This document shows, piece after piece, positions 1-8,899 of a stretch of 64,000 bases of DNA (the first letter of the stretch is position 1; every line of letters begins with the position of its first letter). The notes below the pieces were generated by a model. The model saw only the letters and a list, made by a program, of their open reading frames with translations. It had not been told where the DNA came from and searched no databases. This stretch comes from UBA1563 sp041671545. Its GTDB lineage: Bacteria > Bacteroidota > Ignavibacteria > Ignavibacteriales > Ignavibacteriaceae. The stretch covers positions 62,001 through 126,000 of the forward strand of contig JBAZBI010000001.1 in assembly GCA_041671545.1 (NCBI GenBank). Reading direction: 5' to 3'. Made by a program: the position numbers and the translations under genes.

Positions 1-53
1 CAGCGATGATCAAAAAAATTATTAGTTCCGATCGGATAATTGAACGACAATAT

Positions 54-99
54 GACTGAATGGGTCACATTCAACCATTCATCCATTCGCTATGGAATT
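54..99. repeat. ATTCATCCATTC-type intergenic repeat
   Basis: This short stretch has the words GAATGGG, CATTCAACCATTC and ATCCATTC, which recur in intergenic DNA near 1373-1440, 37752-37800 and 40021-40065. The words on the two sides are partly complementary, so a weak stem-loop is possible. Nothing else is recognisable in the first 183 bases. Confidence 0.5.
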
Positions 100-183
100 C
101 GTAATTCTTTCAAATTTTTTTTTTATTTTACACCGGCAGAAAAAAATCTTTTATTATTACAATAAACAGATAATATCAATAAG

Positions 184-909
184 ATGCATAGGTGTATGAT
201 GGATGTTACAAATCTTAGAGGTTACGGCATTGCCGGAAGTGATGCAGAAGCAAACTGGAGTCAGGCTTTCAAAGCAAAGTTGAAAAAGACTTCTCAAAAA
301 GTGGTTATGAAGCATCTTAACCTAAAACAAAAATTCCAGGTTCTTTATTGGTTTGCAAAAGAAAAAAAACGATCCGCTGCATTGGATTTATCAGACATCC
401 GCGCCAAAGGTATGAAGAATGATATCTTTATCAAACAACAATTAGAATACCTTTCCATCTTTTCCACATTGAAAATTGTTGTAGGGTTGGATTCGGCTTT
501 AAATATTATGTATGCAGTTATGGATGCTACAGCAGAAGAAGCTCTTTTACTTTCTTTGCCGGAAGTTGAGGCTATAAGAAATATGGGAGAACCGTTTGAA
601 GTTCTACGCTCTTACTCTGCTGTTTTCCCGGAGACTGCTAAAAAAGCTGGCTGCCACGAAGGCGTTATTACTGAAGAAAAACAAAATTCTTTCCAATTCG
701 ATATTCATTATTGTGTTTGGCTTGAATTAGCTAAGAAGATGAACGTTCCCGAAGCATGTATTCCAAACTGTTATGCAGATGATCTCGCTTACCCAAAATA
801 TTTTGAATCGTTGGGAATTAAATATACCCGAACTGGAACTCTCGCCAAAGGTAATGCTTGTTGTGATCTAAGATTTGAAAAGATGGAAGGGGTTTCTAAG
901 ACTCGTTGA
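184..909 (+). CDS. L-2-amino-thiazoline-4-carboxylic acid hydrolase-like protein
   Basis: This 241-residue protein resembles the ATC hydrolase family, named for the enzyme that opens 2-amino-thiazoline-4-carboxylate during bacterial L-cysteine formation. The C-terminal half carries the family-like pattern: FDIHYCVWLE near residues 172-181, a cysteine followed by YADD (196-200), and a final TGTLAKGNACCDLRF segment (217-231). There is no signal peptide or membrane segment, so it is probably cytoplasmic. The start is uncertain: the first ATG lacks a good ribosome site, and ATGs at codons 5 and 6 follow an AGGTG. No other cysteine or thiazoline genes are nearby, so the true substrate is unknown; many family members have no proven role. 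Confidence 0.72.
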   Translation: MHRCMMDVTNLRGYGIAGSDAEANWSQAFKAKLKKTSQKVVMKHLNLKQKFQVLYWFAKEKKRSAALDLSDIRAKGMKNDIFIKQQLEYLSIFSTLKIVVGLDSALNIMYAVMDATAEEALLLSLPEVEAIRNMGEPFEVLRSYSAVFPETAKKAGCHEGVITEEKQNSFQFDIHYCVWLELAKKMNVPEACIPNCYADDLAYPKYFESLGIKYTRTGTLAKGNACCDLRFEKMEGVSKTR

Positions 910-921
910 TTTTTGAAAGCT

Positions 922-1143
922 TTAGTTAATATTAGCCCATGAAGAAGTTTTTCCATCATTGGCTTCAGATAAACCTTCGTGTACTTTCAAATAGTCTTCA
1001 TCACTGCTCAATATTTCATCAGTTGGATCAATGCTGTCACGATTCTTTAAGAACGAGATATAATTAAAAATTGATTTCAACGTTTCATCATCAAAGTAAT
1101 TAACGTCCGAATTGATCTGTTTTATCATCGATGTTCTTGTCAT
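922..1143 (-). CDS. small antitoxin-like hypothetical protein
   Basis: A 73-residue acidic protein. Its N-terminal half (DETLKSIFNYISFLKNR, about residues 19-35) resembles the short helix of DUF2281-like antitoxins, and its C-terminus ends in a tryptophan-containing tail (SSWANIN), as in some RelE/ParE partner antitoxins. No toxin reading frame lies next to it on either side, so it is an orphan if the assignment is right. It converges with the ATC-hydrolase-like gene with 12 bases between the stops. The family call is an impression from composition and motif only. Confidence 0.5.
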   Translation of the reverse strand: MTRTSMIKQINSDVNYFDDETLKSIFNYISFLKNRDSIDPTDEILSSDEDYLKVHEGLSEANDGKTSSWANIN

Positions 1144-1372
1144 ATTAAATTCCTTGTAATCTTATCTTTAATTTGAAATCCATCTTTTTGTGATGGTAAC
1201 TTAACCAAAGTTTATTCTTTTTTCAAGATTGAAAGAAAAACTTATATTATAGATAAAGTATTTATTTTTTAAGTATGAGATAAGAGAGCAAATTCTTAAT
1301 CGCTTTGGCGGACGAATTCCTTAGTCATAAATGACAGAGCTATAACAAAGTGTTACTGTTCATCGATCGTAC

Positions 1373-1500
1373 GATTGAATGGCTGCATGAATGAATGAAT
1401 GAAAAACATTCATCCATTCAATTCCATTCATCCATTCGGTTAAATTTTTAAATCATTTATTATTATTGCCATTTTGCGTAGAATATTTTCCCTAACTATC
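1373..1500. repeat. composite intergenic repeat, copy A
   Basis: A 128-base element. Its left part is an imperfect stem-loop of GAATGAATGAATG, AAAAA and CATTCATCCATTC, followed by a second CATTCATCCATTC. Its right part is the block GCCATTTTGCGTAGAATATT ending in CTAACTAT. Copy B at 40021-40125 has the same two parts in the same order; copy C at 56743-56786 has only the right part. It ends 16 bases before the permease start, so it lies in that gene's leader. Nothing else was recognised in the 373 bases between the flanking genes. Confidence 0.65.
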
Positions 1501-1516
1501 CATTTATTCAGGTGCT

Positions 1517-2932
1517 ATGGAAACAACAAAAAAGACAACGCTAATTCGCGGACTTTCATTAACCGCAGCTACAATGCTCGTTGCCGGTTCTATGATCGGT
1601 TCCGGTATTTTTAGAAAGCCTGCTACAATGGCAGGTCAACTCCACTCACCGGAATTGTTAATTCTCGTTTGGGTTGTTGCCGGACTAATTACTTTTATCG
1701 GCGCGCTGGTAAATGCTGAGATCGCCGGAATGATAGACGCCACCGGCGGACAATTTATGTACTTCAAAGAGATGTACGGCGACTTTACCGCTTATCTTTA
1801 CGGCTGGTCTATTTTAGCGGTAATTCAAACCGGTAGCCAGGCGGCAATTGCTTATGTGTTTGCAGAATATCTCGGCTACTTTTTCAAATTCCCGGAAGCG
1901 TCAAAATATCTGCAGGACATTTCCCTTTTCATGCCCTTTGTGGGATCGATTCATCCCTTTGCGGATTTCGGAACAAAAGCGGTCGCAATACTTTGCATTC
2001 TCTTTTTAACCGGAGTTAATTATATCGGCGTTGTCTTCGGCGGACTTGTGCAAACGGTGATCACTTTTATCAAAATCGCTTCTATCATTTTACTTGCGTT
2101 CGTTCTCTTAGCGTTTGGCAACGGCTCGGCGGCAAACTTCTATTACAACTTTCATCTTCCAACCGAAACAAGCGCTAATCTGATTGCAATGATAGGTCTC
2201 GCTCTCTCAGGCGCCTTCTGGGCGTATGACGGATGGAATAACGTAACTTTTGTTGCCGGAGAAATCAAAGAGCCTCAGAGGAACGTTTCCAAAGCTTTGT
2301 TGTACGGAACTTTGATCGTGATGGCGGTTTACGTTTTAATTAATATTGCTTACCTCTATGTTTTACCTGTTGAAGAGATGAAGAACTATCCTTTGGTTGC
2401 TTCCGCCGCCGCCGAGAAAATATTCGGCGGTATGGGAGCTTCGATCATTGCTATAGCTGTTGTAGTTTCTACTTTCGGCGCGCTGAACGGTTCTATTCTT
2501 TCAACTGCCCGTGTTCAGTTTGCTATGGCGAGAACAAAATTGTTTTTTGTTTCTCTAGGAAAAATTCATCCTAAGTTTGCAACTCCGCATGTTTCACTTG
2601 TTGTGCAGGGAGTTTGGTCGGCGGTACTTGTTCTCTCCGGTTCGTTCGATACCATTTCCGATTATGTTATCTTTGCCGCATGGTTGTTCTATATGCTTGG
2701 CGCTTTTGGCGTATTTGTTCTTCGTAAAAAAATGCCCGATGCGGTGCGTCCCTATAAAGTTTGGGGTTACCCATATACTCCGGCAATTTTTATCGTCTTT
2801 TCGTTTTTGTTTTTAGTTAACTCGGTTGTTTCGGATTCACAAAATGCGGCAATGGGACTCATCCTCATTTTACTCGGACTCCCCGTTTATGTTTACAGTA
2901 AATATTTTCATCATCGTTTTCAGAAAAAGTAA
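1517..2932 (+). CDS. APC-family amino acid permease
   Basis: A 471-residue inner-membrane transporter of the amino acid-polyamine-organocation superfamily, with about twelve hydrophobic segments. The first helix carries the family signature SMIGSGIFRKP (residues 25-35), the unwound substrate-binding stretch of this fold. A second conserved stretch, GAFWAYDGWNN, lies near residues 232-242. It probably imports or exchanges amino acids; the exact substrate cannot be told. The ATG follows AGGTG at short spacing. The stop is only two bases before polA, so the two are probably co-transcribed, although their functions do not connect. Copy A of the composite repeat sits directly upstream. Confidence 0.9.
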   Translation: METTKKTTLIRGLSLTAATMLVAGSMIGSGIFRKPATMAGQLHSPELLILVWVVAGLITFIGALVNAEIAGMIDATGGQFMYFKEMYGDFTAYLYGWSILAVIQTGSQAAIAYVFAEYLGYFFKFPEASKYLQDISLFMPFVGSIHPFADFGTKAVAILCILFLTGVNYIGVVFGGLVQTVITFIKIASIILLAFVLLAFGNGSAANFYYNFHLPTETSANLIAMIGLALSGAFWAYDGWNNVTFVAGEIKEPQRNVSKALLYGTLIVMAVYVLINIAYLYVLPVEEMKNYPLVASAAAEKIFGGMGASIIAIAVVVSTFGALNGSILSTARVQFAMARTKLFFVSLGKIHPKFATPHVSLVVQGVWSAVLVLSGSFDTISDYVIFAAWLFYMLGAFGVFVLRKKMPDAVRPYKVWGYPYTPAIFIVFSFLFLVNSVVSDSQNAAMGLILILLGLPVYVYSKYFHHRFQKK

Positions 2933-2934
2933 GT

Positions 2935-5703
2935 ATGAATAAAAAAATAATTTTTATCGATGCGATGGCTTTGACGTACAAAGCTTATTTCGCTTTTATA
3001 ACAAGACCTTTGGTAACAAAAAAAGGTGAACCGACTTCGGCGGTCTTCGGTTTTGTTAATCAAATAATAAAAATATTAGAAGATATTAAACCGGCTTACA
3101 TGTTCGTCGGATTTGATTCAAAAGAAAAGACTTTCCGTCACGATAAGTTTGAAGCGTACAAAGCAACACGCTCCGCAATGCCGGAAGATATGATCCCGCA
3201 GATAGGAAGAATAAAAGAAATAATTGAAGCGCTCAATATTCCCGTTTTTATTTTGCCCGGTTATGAAGCGGATGATATTATCGGTACCGCGGTAAAGAAA
3301 GCCGAATCACTTGGCTATGATTCTTTTATGATCACTCCCGATAAAGATTACATTCAACTTGTTACGGATAAAGTAAAACTTGTTAAACCGGGAAAGTCGG
3401 GCGAAGAGATTGATGTTATTACAAAAGAAAAAGTTTTTGAAACATTGGGATTTGCACCGGAGAGAATGATCGATTACTTATCGCTTATCGGCGATTCAAG
3501 TGATAACATTCCCGGCGTTAAAGGCATTGGTCCCAAAGCAGCGCCACTATTAATAGAGAAATATTCCACTCTTGAAAATATTTACGAACATATCGATGAA
3601 GTTGAACCGGCTTCGGTAAAAGCAAAACTCATTGCCGGCAAAGAGAATGCTTTCCTTTCAAAGGAACTTGCAACAATTATGACCGATGTTCCGATAGAAA
3701 TTGATTTTAATAGAACGAAGATCGGAAAACCGGAGATTGAGAAGATAAAAGCAATTTTTGAAGAGCTTGAATTCAAGAACCTTTACATTCGTTTAAGAAA
3801 GTTCTTCGGTGAAGAAGAAGTTGGAGAAGTAATACCCGAAGTTGAAACAGTTACGGAAAATAAAACCTTTTCAAGTTCGGAAAGCAACCATGTTTTGATC
3901 ACTTCAGTGAAAGAAGCAAAAGATTTGGCTGATGAACTTGCGGAACAATCTTTATTTGTATTTGATACTGAAACCGATTCGCTCGATTATTTCGATGCGA
4001 AAGTAGCCGGAGTTTCATTCTGTTATGAAAAAGGAAAAGCTTTTTTCGTTGCACTGAATCCGTTTGTACAATCAACATCGTTGTTTGAGAGAAATTTAGA
4101 TGATAGACTTTCGCAGCATGATTTTGTTTCCATCTTTAAATCCGTTTTTGAAAATGCCGGAATTAAAAAAATCTGCCAGAATGGAAAATTCGATATCTCG
4201 ATAATGCGTTCTCTTGATATTCACGTTCGTGGCTTTTATTTCGATACGATGCTCGCAAGTTTTCTCCTTGATCCCGATCAGAAACACGGTATGGATGATC
4301 TCGCACAAAAATATTTACAGTACAAACCAATTCCCCTTTCAGAATTGATCGGCGCAAAGAAAGACGCAAAACAAATATTTGATGTTGACTTACACAAGTT
4401 AAGCGATTACTCTTCCGAGGATGCGGATATTACTTTTCAGCTTTATGAAATCTTAAAAGAAGAAATTGATAAAAACAATTTGCACAAATTAGCTTACGAA
4501 GTTGAGTTCCCTCTTGCCGAAGTGTTGGAAGAAATGGAACGTTCAGGTGTAAACATTGACAGAAAGATGCTTGGAGTTTTGAGTAAAGAATTAGAAACTT
4601 CCATGAATGAGTATTCCGAAAAAATATTTCGTTTAGCCGGAGAAACGTTCAACATCAATTCACCAAAACAAATGCAAAAGATTTTATTTGAAAAACTTCA
4701 ACTGCAATCTTCCCGGAAAACAAAAACCGGTTTCTCTACCGATGCACAAACACTTGAATCTCTTCGAGGAGAACACGAAATAATTGAAAGCATTTTGGAT
4801 TTTAGACAAGTTGCAAAATTAAAATCTACTTACGCTGATGCTCTCCCCAATTTAATTCAACCCAAAACCGGAAGAGTGCACACCTCGTTCAATCAAACTA
4901 TCGCATCTACCGGCAGACTTTCAAGTGTCGATCCGAATTTGCAAAACATTCCAATTCGCACTGAACTTGGAAGAGAAATACGTAAGGCATTTGTACCTCG
5001 CGATAAAAATCATAACATCATTAGCTGCGACTATAGCCAAATTGAATTGCGCATCATGGCAAGCATGTCCAATGATGAGCGGTTATTGGAAGCATTCAAA
5101 CAAGGTGAAGATATTCATAGACGAACTGCCGCACTTGTCTTCCAAATTCCTCAAGAAGAAGTTACTCCCGATATGCGAAGAAAAGCAAAGGAAGTTAATT
5201 TTGGAATATTGTATGGCATCGGAGTCTTCGGATTAAAAACCCGTCTGAAGATTTCACAACAGCACGCCAAGGAAATTATCGATACTTATTTCAGTACATT
5301 CAAGAATGTTAAAGCATTTATGGATGCTTCAATTCAATCTGCACGAGAAAAAGGATTTGCTGAAACGTTACTTGGCAGACGCCGTTTCCTAAAAAATATT
5401 AACAGCAAGAATTTTTCACTCCGCAATTTTGAAGAACGCGTTGCTATCAATATGCCGATACAAGGCACAGCCGCCGATATGATAAAACTTGCAATGATAA
5501 ATATTCATAATGAACTTTCGAGAAGAAAGTACGATACCAAAATGATTCTGCAAGTGCACGATGAGTTGGTTTTTGATGCGTTGAAAAGTGAGACCAATGA
5601 AGTTGTTCCGCTTGTAAAAGATTTGATGGAAAATGCTCTACCTCTGAACGTTCCGATTCTTGTTGAAACCGGCATTGGAGATAATTGGATTGAGGCACAC
5701 TAA
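2935..5703 (+). CDS. polA: DNA polymerase I
   Basis: A full-length 922-residue family A polymerase used in Okazaki fragment processing and excision repair. Residues 1 to about 290 form the 5'-3' flap nuclease, with YEADDIIGT and the helix-hairpin-helix stretch GVKGIGPKAA. The 3'-5' exonuclease follows (about 325-510) and appears catalytically intact: FDTETDSLD near 342, QNGKFDISIM, and YSSEDAD. The polymerase domain has motif A DYSQIELR at about 699, the O-helix RRKAKEVNFGILYGIG, and motif C QVHDELVFDA near 873. Many bacterial Pol I proteins have lost the proofreading residues, so their presence here is worth recording. It follows the permease with a two-base gap. Confidence 0.98.
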   Translation: MNKKIIFIDAMALTYKAYFAFITRPLVTKKGEPTSAVFGFVNQIIKILEDIKPAYMFVGFDSKEKTFRHDKFEAYKATRSAMPEDMIPQIGRIKEIIEALNIPVFILPGYEADDIIGTAVKKAESLGYDSFMITPDKDYIQLVTDKVKLVKPGKSGEEIDVITKEKVFETLGFAPERMIDYLSLIGDSSDNIPGVKGIGPKAAPLLIEKYSTLENIYEHIDEVEPASVKAKLIAGKENAFLSKELATIMTDVPIEIDFNRTKIGKPEIEKIKAIFEELEFKNLYIRLRKFFGEEEVGEVIPEVETVTENKTFSSSESNHVLITSVKEAKDLADELAEQSLFVFDTETDSLDYFDAKVAGVSFCYEKGKAFFVALNPFVQSTSLFERNLDDRLSQHDFVSIFKSVFENAGIKKICQNGKFDISIMRSLDIHVRGFYFDTMLASFLLDPDQKHGMDDLAQKYLQYKPIPLSELIGAKKDAKQIFDVDLHKLSDYSSEDADITFQLYEILKEEIDKNNLHKLAYEVEFPLAEVLEEMERSGVNIDRKMLGVLSKELETSMNEYSEKIFRLAGETFNINSPKQMQKILFEKLQLQSSRKTKTGFSTDAQTLESLRGEHEIIESILDFRQVAKLKSTYADALPNLIQPKTGRVHTSFNQTIASTGRLSSVDPNLQNIPIRTELGREIRKAFVPRDKNHNIISCDYSQIELRIMASMSNDERLLEAFKQGEDIHRRTAALVFQIPQEEVTPDMRRKAKEVNFGILYGIGVFGLKTRLKISQQHAKEIIDTYFSTFKNVKAFMDASIQSAREKGFAETLLGRRRFLKNINSKNFSLRNFEERVAINMPIQGTAADMIKLAMINIHNELSRRKYDTKMILQVHDELVFDALKSETNEVVPLVKDLMENALPLNVPILVETGIGDNWIEAH

Positions 5704-5711
5704 AGGATGCC

Positions 5712-5760
5712 AAACCTACGAGGTTTTAATCCAGATATAACTTTCAAACCCCGGTGGTTT
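5712..5760. terminator. paired hairpins between convergent genes
   Basis: Two small palindromes fill the 57-base gap between the convergent polA and hpnE stops: AAACCTACGAGGTTT then T, and AAACCCCGGTGGTTT followed by TT. Each stem is only five or six pairs and the T-tracts are short, so termination is plausible rather than certain. The AAACCT/AGGTTT core resembles the inverted arms of the element at 39516-39636. Confidence 0.45.
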
Positions 5761-7059
5761 TTAGAAAGATGAGAAATATTTTTGTACTTCTTCAGCCGCG
5801 GTATTGCCGCTTTTGATCGCCCCTTCAATTGTTGCAGGTAAACCGGTATTAGTCCAATCTCCCGCGAGAAAAACATTTTCCAACTTCGTTTTAACAGATG
5901 GGCGTTTCAATAAATTTTCTTTATTCGGAATGAACGTTGCCCGCTTCTCTTTGATGATTTTATAATGGGAAATGTTTTCTCTAGTGATTCCCAAATACGT
6001 AGATAATTCGACACTAATGATTGAGAATAATTCTTCTTGTGATTTTTCGATAAGCTCATCTGCATTGCTTGTAACTGTTGTAATATACTCACCATGATTA
6101 AATACCCAATGCAAGCGTGAATCTATGAAAGCGTAGAAAGGTTTTTTCAGTTTATTTTCTTTTAACCATAAGTGAAGAGTCAATATTGAAGAAGTGGTCA
6201 AATCAGTTTTATCATTATCTATGATTAAATATTTCTCGTTGATTTTATCTAAAGCATAAGAAGGAACCGCAATAATCATAGCATCAAAATCATTTATAGT
6301 TCCCTTATCAGTAAATCCCGCAATTGCTTTGTTCTGAGCAATAGAGATTTCGAGAAGTTTTTCAGAAAGAGATAATTCAGTTTTGCTACTTTGAAGGAAA
6401 TTAAGCGCAGGTTCAATAAATGCTTTTGATAAGCCAACTTTAGGAATGATCATTGCCGCCGCCTTATTCCCATTCAAGAAAATAACTTTTAGAATGTCAA
6501 TAAAGATATTTGCTGAAGCATTTTGTAATTGACTATTCAACGCTCCGACTCCAATTACTTCCCAAAATGCTTTTATACTTCTTTCATTCTGTCTGTTCTT
6601 CTTCAGCCAATCAAGAACGGAAACGTCGGAATATTTATTTGAATCGGTAAATAGAAGTGTTGAAATAAGTGTTTTAATTTTTATTTTATCTAAGAGTGAC
6701 AAAGCATGGTAACTTAGAAGTCCGGCAAGCAACCCGAAGGGATAAGGTAGTTTTGCAGTTTTAAGATGGTATTCCTTTTTGTTTTGATCAATAAAATTTA
6801 TTTCCAATCTCTTTTGGAAATAAAATTGATCTTCCGCACTAAGAAGTTTAATTAATTTAATCGTTTCATAATAACAGCCAAGCAGAAGATGTTGACCATT
6901 ATCAATTTCATTTCCGCTTTTTTCATCAACAAATGAATAAGCTCTGCCTCCGAATTTTGGTGATGCTTCTATAAGTTGAACTTGAATATTATTTTTTGCG
7001 AGATAAACCGAAGCGGAAAGACCGGCTAAACCTCCCCCGACAACAAGACATTTTTTCAT
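5761..7059 (-). CDS. hpnE: hydroxysqualene dehydroxylase HpnE
   Basis: A 432-residue FAD-dependent amine-oxidase-fold protein beginning with the dinucleotide-binding motif VVGGGLAGLSASVYLA. It also has the family stretches GGRAYSFVDEKSGNEIDNGQH and, near the C-terminus, AGDWTNTGLPATIEGAIKSG. By sequence alone it could be a phytoene-desaturase relative. Its position as third gene after two squalene/phytoene-synthase-type genes makes HpnE much more likely: it reduces hydroxysqualene to squalene at the membrane. It overlaps hpnD by four bases (ATGA), implying translational coupling. Confidence 0.88.
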   Translation of the reverse strand: MKKCLVVGGGLAGLSASVYLAKNNIQVQLIEASPKFGGRAYSFVDEKSGNEIDNGQHLLLGCYYETIKLIKLLSAEDQFYFQKRLEINFIDQNKKEYHLKTAKLPYPFGLLAGLLSYHALSLLDKIKIKTLISTLLFTDSNKYSDVSVLDWLKKNRQNERSIKAFWEVIGVGALNSQLQNASANIFIDILKVIFLNGNKAAAMIIPKVGLSKAFIEPALNFLQSSKTELSLSEKLLEISIAQNKAIAGFTDKGTINDFDAMIIAVPSYALDKINEKYLIIDNDKTDLTTSSILTLHLWLKENKLKKPFYAFIDSRLHWVFNHGEYITTVTSNADELIEKSQEELFSIISVELSTYLGITRENISHYKIIKEKRATFIPNKENLLKRPSVKTKLENVFLAGDWTNTGLPATIEGAIKSGNTAAEEVQKYFSSF

Positions 7060-7904
7060 TTATAGACTAAATTATATTTCGCCCAAACCCCAATAGATAT
7101 CCCGACTTTTTCAAATGTGCTGATCTTAATGTTTTGATTGAAGACATCATACTTAGCGTGAATAATTCTCTCAAGCATTCTGTAATAAATATGCTGCATT
7201 GCCCGCGCTGCAACCATCGAAGCTTTATCATCAAGGTCTAAATTATCGGTCGCTTTTTTGAAATATTCTTGCGCCCTGTGAGCTTCAAATTCCATTAATG
7301 AGATAAAATGTAGATTGTATTTTTTATTTAAGAGATCACTTTCGCTATAATGGAATTGTTTCAATTCTTCCGACGGTAAGTAAATTCTGTTTTCTTTTGC
7401 GTCTTTATTTACATCACGAATGATATTTGTAAGTTGAAGTGCAATACCAAGATTCTCAGCAAACGATAACGCTGATTTATTTTTGTATCCGAATATTTCA
7501 ATACACATTAACCCAACAGTTGAAGCCACTCGGTAGCAGTAAAGACGAAGTTCCTCGAAAGTTTCATACCGTTTTTTCTGCAAATCCATTTCCATTCCCT
7601 TAATTAACTCAAAAAAATGTTCTATTGGAATATGGAATTGAGAAATTGTTCCGGCGAGTTTGTTAAGTAACTGAAGTTCGGAATTGCCCTTAAAAGCTTT
7701 CTCGAATTCAGTTCTCCACCGGACTAACTTTTGATATTTAATCTCATCGTCATCCTGACCTTCATCAACAATATCATCAGTTTTACGGCAAAACGCATAG
7801 ACAGTATTCATCGCATCCCGCTGATTTGCCGGTAACATATTAAAAGCGTAGTAAAAACTGCTTTTACTTTCTTTTGCTATCTGTTTAGCTGAATCGTTTT
7901 GCAT
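7056..7904 (-). CDS. hpnD: presqualene diphosphate synthase HpnD
   Basis: A 282-residue trans-isoprenyl diphosphate synthase of the squalene/phytoene synthase family. The two aspartate-rich magnesium-binding regions are visible: RKTDDIVDEG (about 40-49) and QLTNIIRDVNKDAKENRIYLP (about 157-177). The flap-like YCYRVASTVG lies between them. In the three-enzyme bacterial route this member joins two farnesyl diphosphates into presqualene diphosphate. The order with hpnC upstream and hpnE downstream supports HpnD over phytoene synthase. It overlaps hpnC by 20 bases and hpnE by 4. Confidence 0.9.
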   Translation of the reverse strand: MQNDSAKQIAKESKSSFYYAFNMLPANQRDAMNTVYAFCRKTDDIVDEGQDDDEIKYQKLVRWRTEFEKAFKGNSELQLLNKLAGTISQFHIPIEHFFELIKGMEMDLQKKRYETFEELRLYCYRVASTVGLMCIEIFGYKNKSALSFAENLGIALQLTNIIRDVNKDAKENRIYLPSEELKQFHYSESDLLNKKYNLHFISLMEFEAHRAQEYFKKATDNLDLDDKASMVAARAMQHIYYRMLERIIHAKYDVFNQNIKISTFEKVGISIGVWAKYNLVYK

Positions 7905-8757
7905 AACTGTATGATTTAATTAATAATGTTATCATTTCATATTTCTTCAGAGATGGTCTGTTTTTGAAAACGTTGCATCTTGTTGCTTCAATCTTTTCCA
8001 AGATAGTTCTTCCACCAAGAATTGTCCATGCAATTTCTATCTTCAATCTTTTAGGTAAATAATTCAGTAATGCTTCGCCTTCTATAAATAAATTCTTTGC
8101 ACGTTCAATCTGGTATTTCATTACTTCACAAAGCTTACTACGCAATGTTGGATCAGTAAAATTATTTTCATTCAGACCAAATTTAGTCAAATCACTTAAT
8201 GGAATATAATTTCTCCCTTTCTGAATGTCAACTTTGAAGTCTTGATAAAAATTGGTGAGTTGAAGTGCCGTGCAAATACTATCGGAAAGTAACATTGCTT
8301 TGGGATCGCGGATATCATGCAGTTCGAGGATCAATCTACCGATGGGATTAGCCGAATTATCGCAATATCCAATCACATTTTGGAACTCCTGGAAATTCTT
8401 GAAAAGAATATCCGACCGGAAGGCTTTAAGCAATTTAAAAAATAGAATGTTTGAAAGTTTATTTTCTTTTATTGTTTCAGCAAGAGCATAATCAAATTTA
8501 TCTGCATAAATTCCGTTCAATAAATTTTGCAGCCGTTTCTCTAATCTTGCGAGTTGTTCTAATCTTTGTTCAAGAGACAAATCCCCTTCATCTGCTATAT
8601 CATCCGCGGTACGCGCGAACCAATAGATGATGGCTATATGTTTTCTTAATTTCTTCTGGATTAGAAAAGATACTACCGGGAAATTCTCATAATGCTTCCG
8701 CGCAAATTGAATTGCTTCTTCGTATGCAAGGTGGAGTGTGTTTGAATTTGTTTTCAT
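7885..8757 (-). CDS. hpnC: hydroxysqualene synthase HpnC
   Basis: A 290-residue member of the squalene/phytoene synthase family and first gene of the squalene operon. The first aspartate motif is RTADDIADEG (about 48-57), the second is QLTNFYQDFKVDIQKGRNYIP, and YCDNSANPIGRLIL lies between. The CDNSANPIG stretch, in place of the CYRVA of the downstream paralogue, is characteristic of HpnC. It is expected to turn presqualene diphosphate into hydroxysqualene, which HpnE then reduces. No squalene-hopene cyclase is in this window, so the end product (hopanoids or other) is not shown here. It lies just downstream of the tRNA-Leu. Confidence 0.9.
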   Translation of the reverse strand: MKTNSNTLHLAYEEAIQFARKHYENFPVVSFLIQKKLRKHIAIIYWFARTADDIADEGDLSLEQRLEQLARLEKRLQNLLNGIYADKFDYALAETIKENKLSNILFFKLLKAFRSDILFKNFQEFQNVIGYCDNSANPIGRLILELHDIRDPKAMLLSDSICTALQLTNFYQDFKVDIQKGRNYIPLSDLTKFGLNENNFTDPTLRSKLCEVMKYQIERAKNLFIEGEALLNYLPKRLKIEIAWTILGGRTILEKIEATRCNVFKNRPSLKKYEMITLLIKSYSYAKRFS

Positions 8758-8766
8758 AGAAACTTG

Positions 8767-8849
8767 TGCCCGAAAGGGGACTCGAACCCCTACGGAGGAT
8801 CTCCATTAGACCCTGAACCTAACGCGTCTACCAATTCCGCCATTCGGGC
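8767..8849 (-). tRNA. tRNA-Leu (anticodon CAG)
   Basis: Read on the minus strand, this 83-base sequence folds as a class II tRNA. The acceptor stem is GCCCGAA paired with TTCGGGC, followed by discriminator A. The D-arm contains GGCGGAATTGGTAGACGC. The anticodon stem TTAGG/TCTAA holds the loop TTCAGGG, giving CAG. A long variable arm (GGAGATCCTCC) and T-loop GTTCGAGTC follow. The CCA end is not encoded: the next bases are CAAG. Class II shape, CAG anticodon and A73 fit leucine. Confidence 0.95.
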
Positions 8850-8899
8850 AAATTATTTTCATTGAAAATTTAAGAAGAAGTATCGTCTTTTCAAACTTT

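Noticed and set aside
5761..7059. Carotenoid desaturase (CrtI-type)
   Set aside because: Fold is shared, but the two upstream genes match HpnC and HpnD and the order is that of squalene synthesis.
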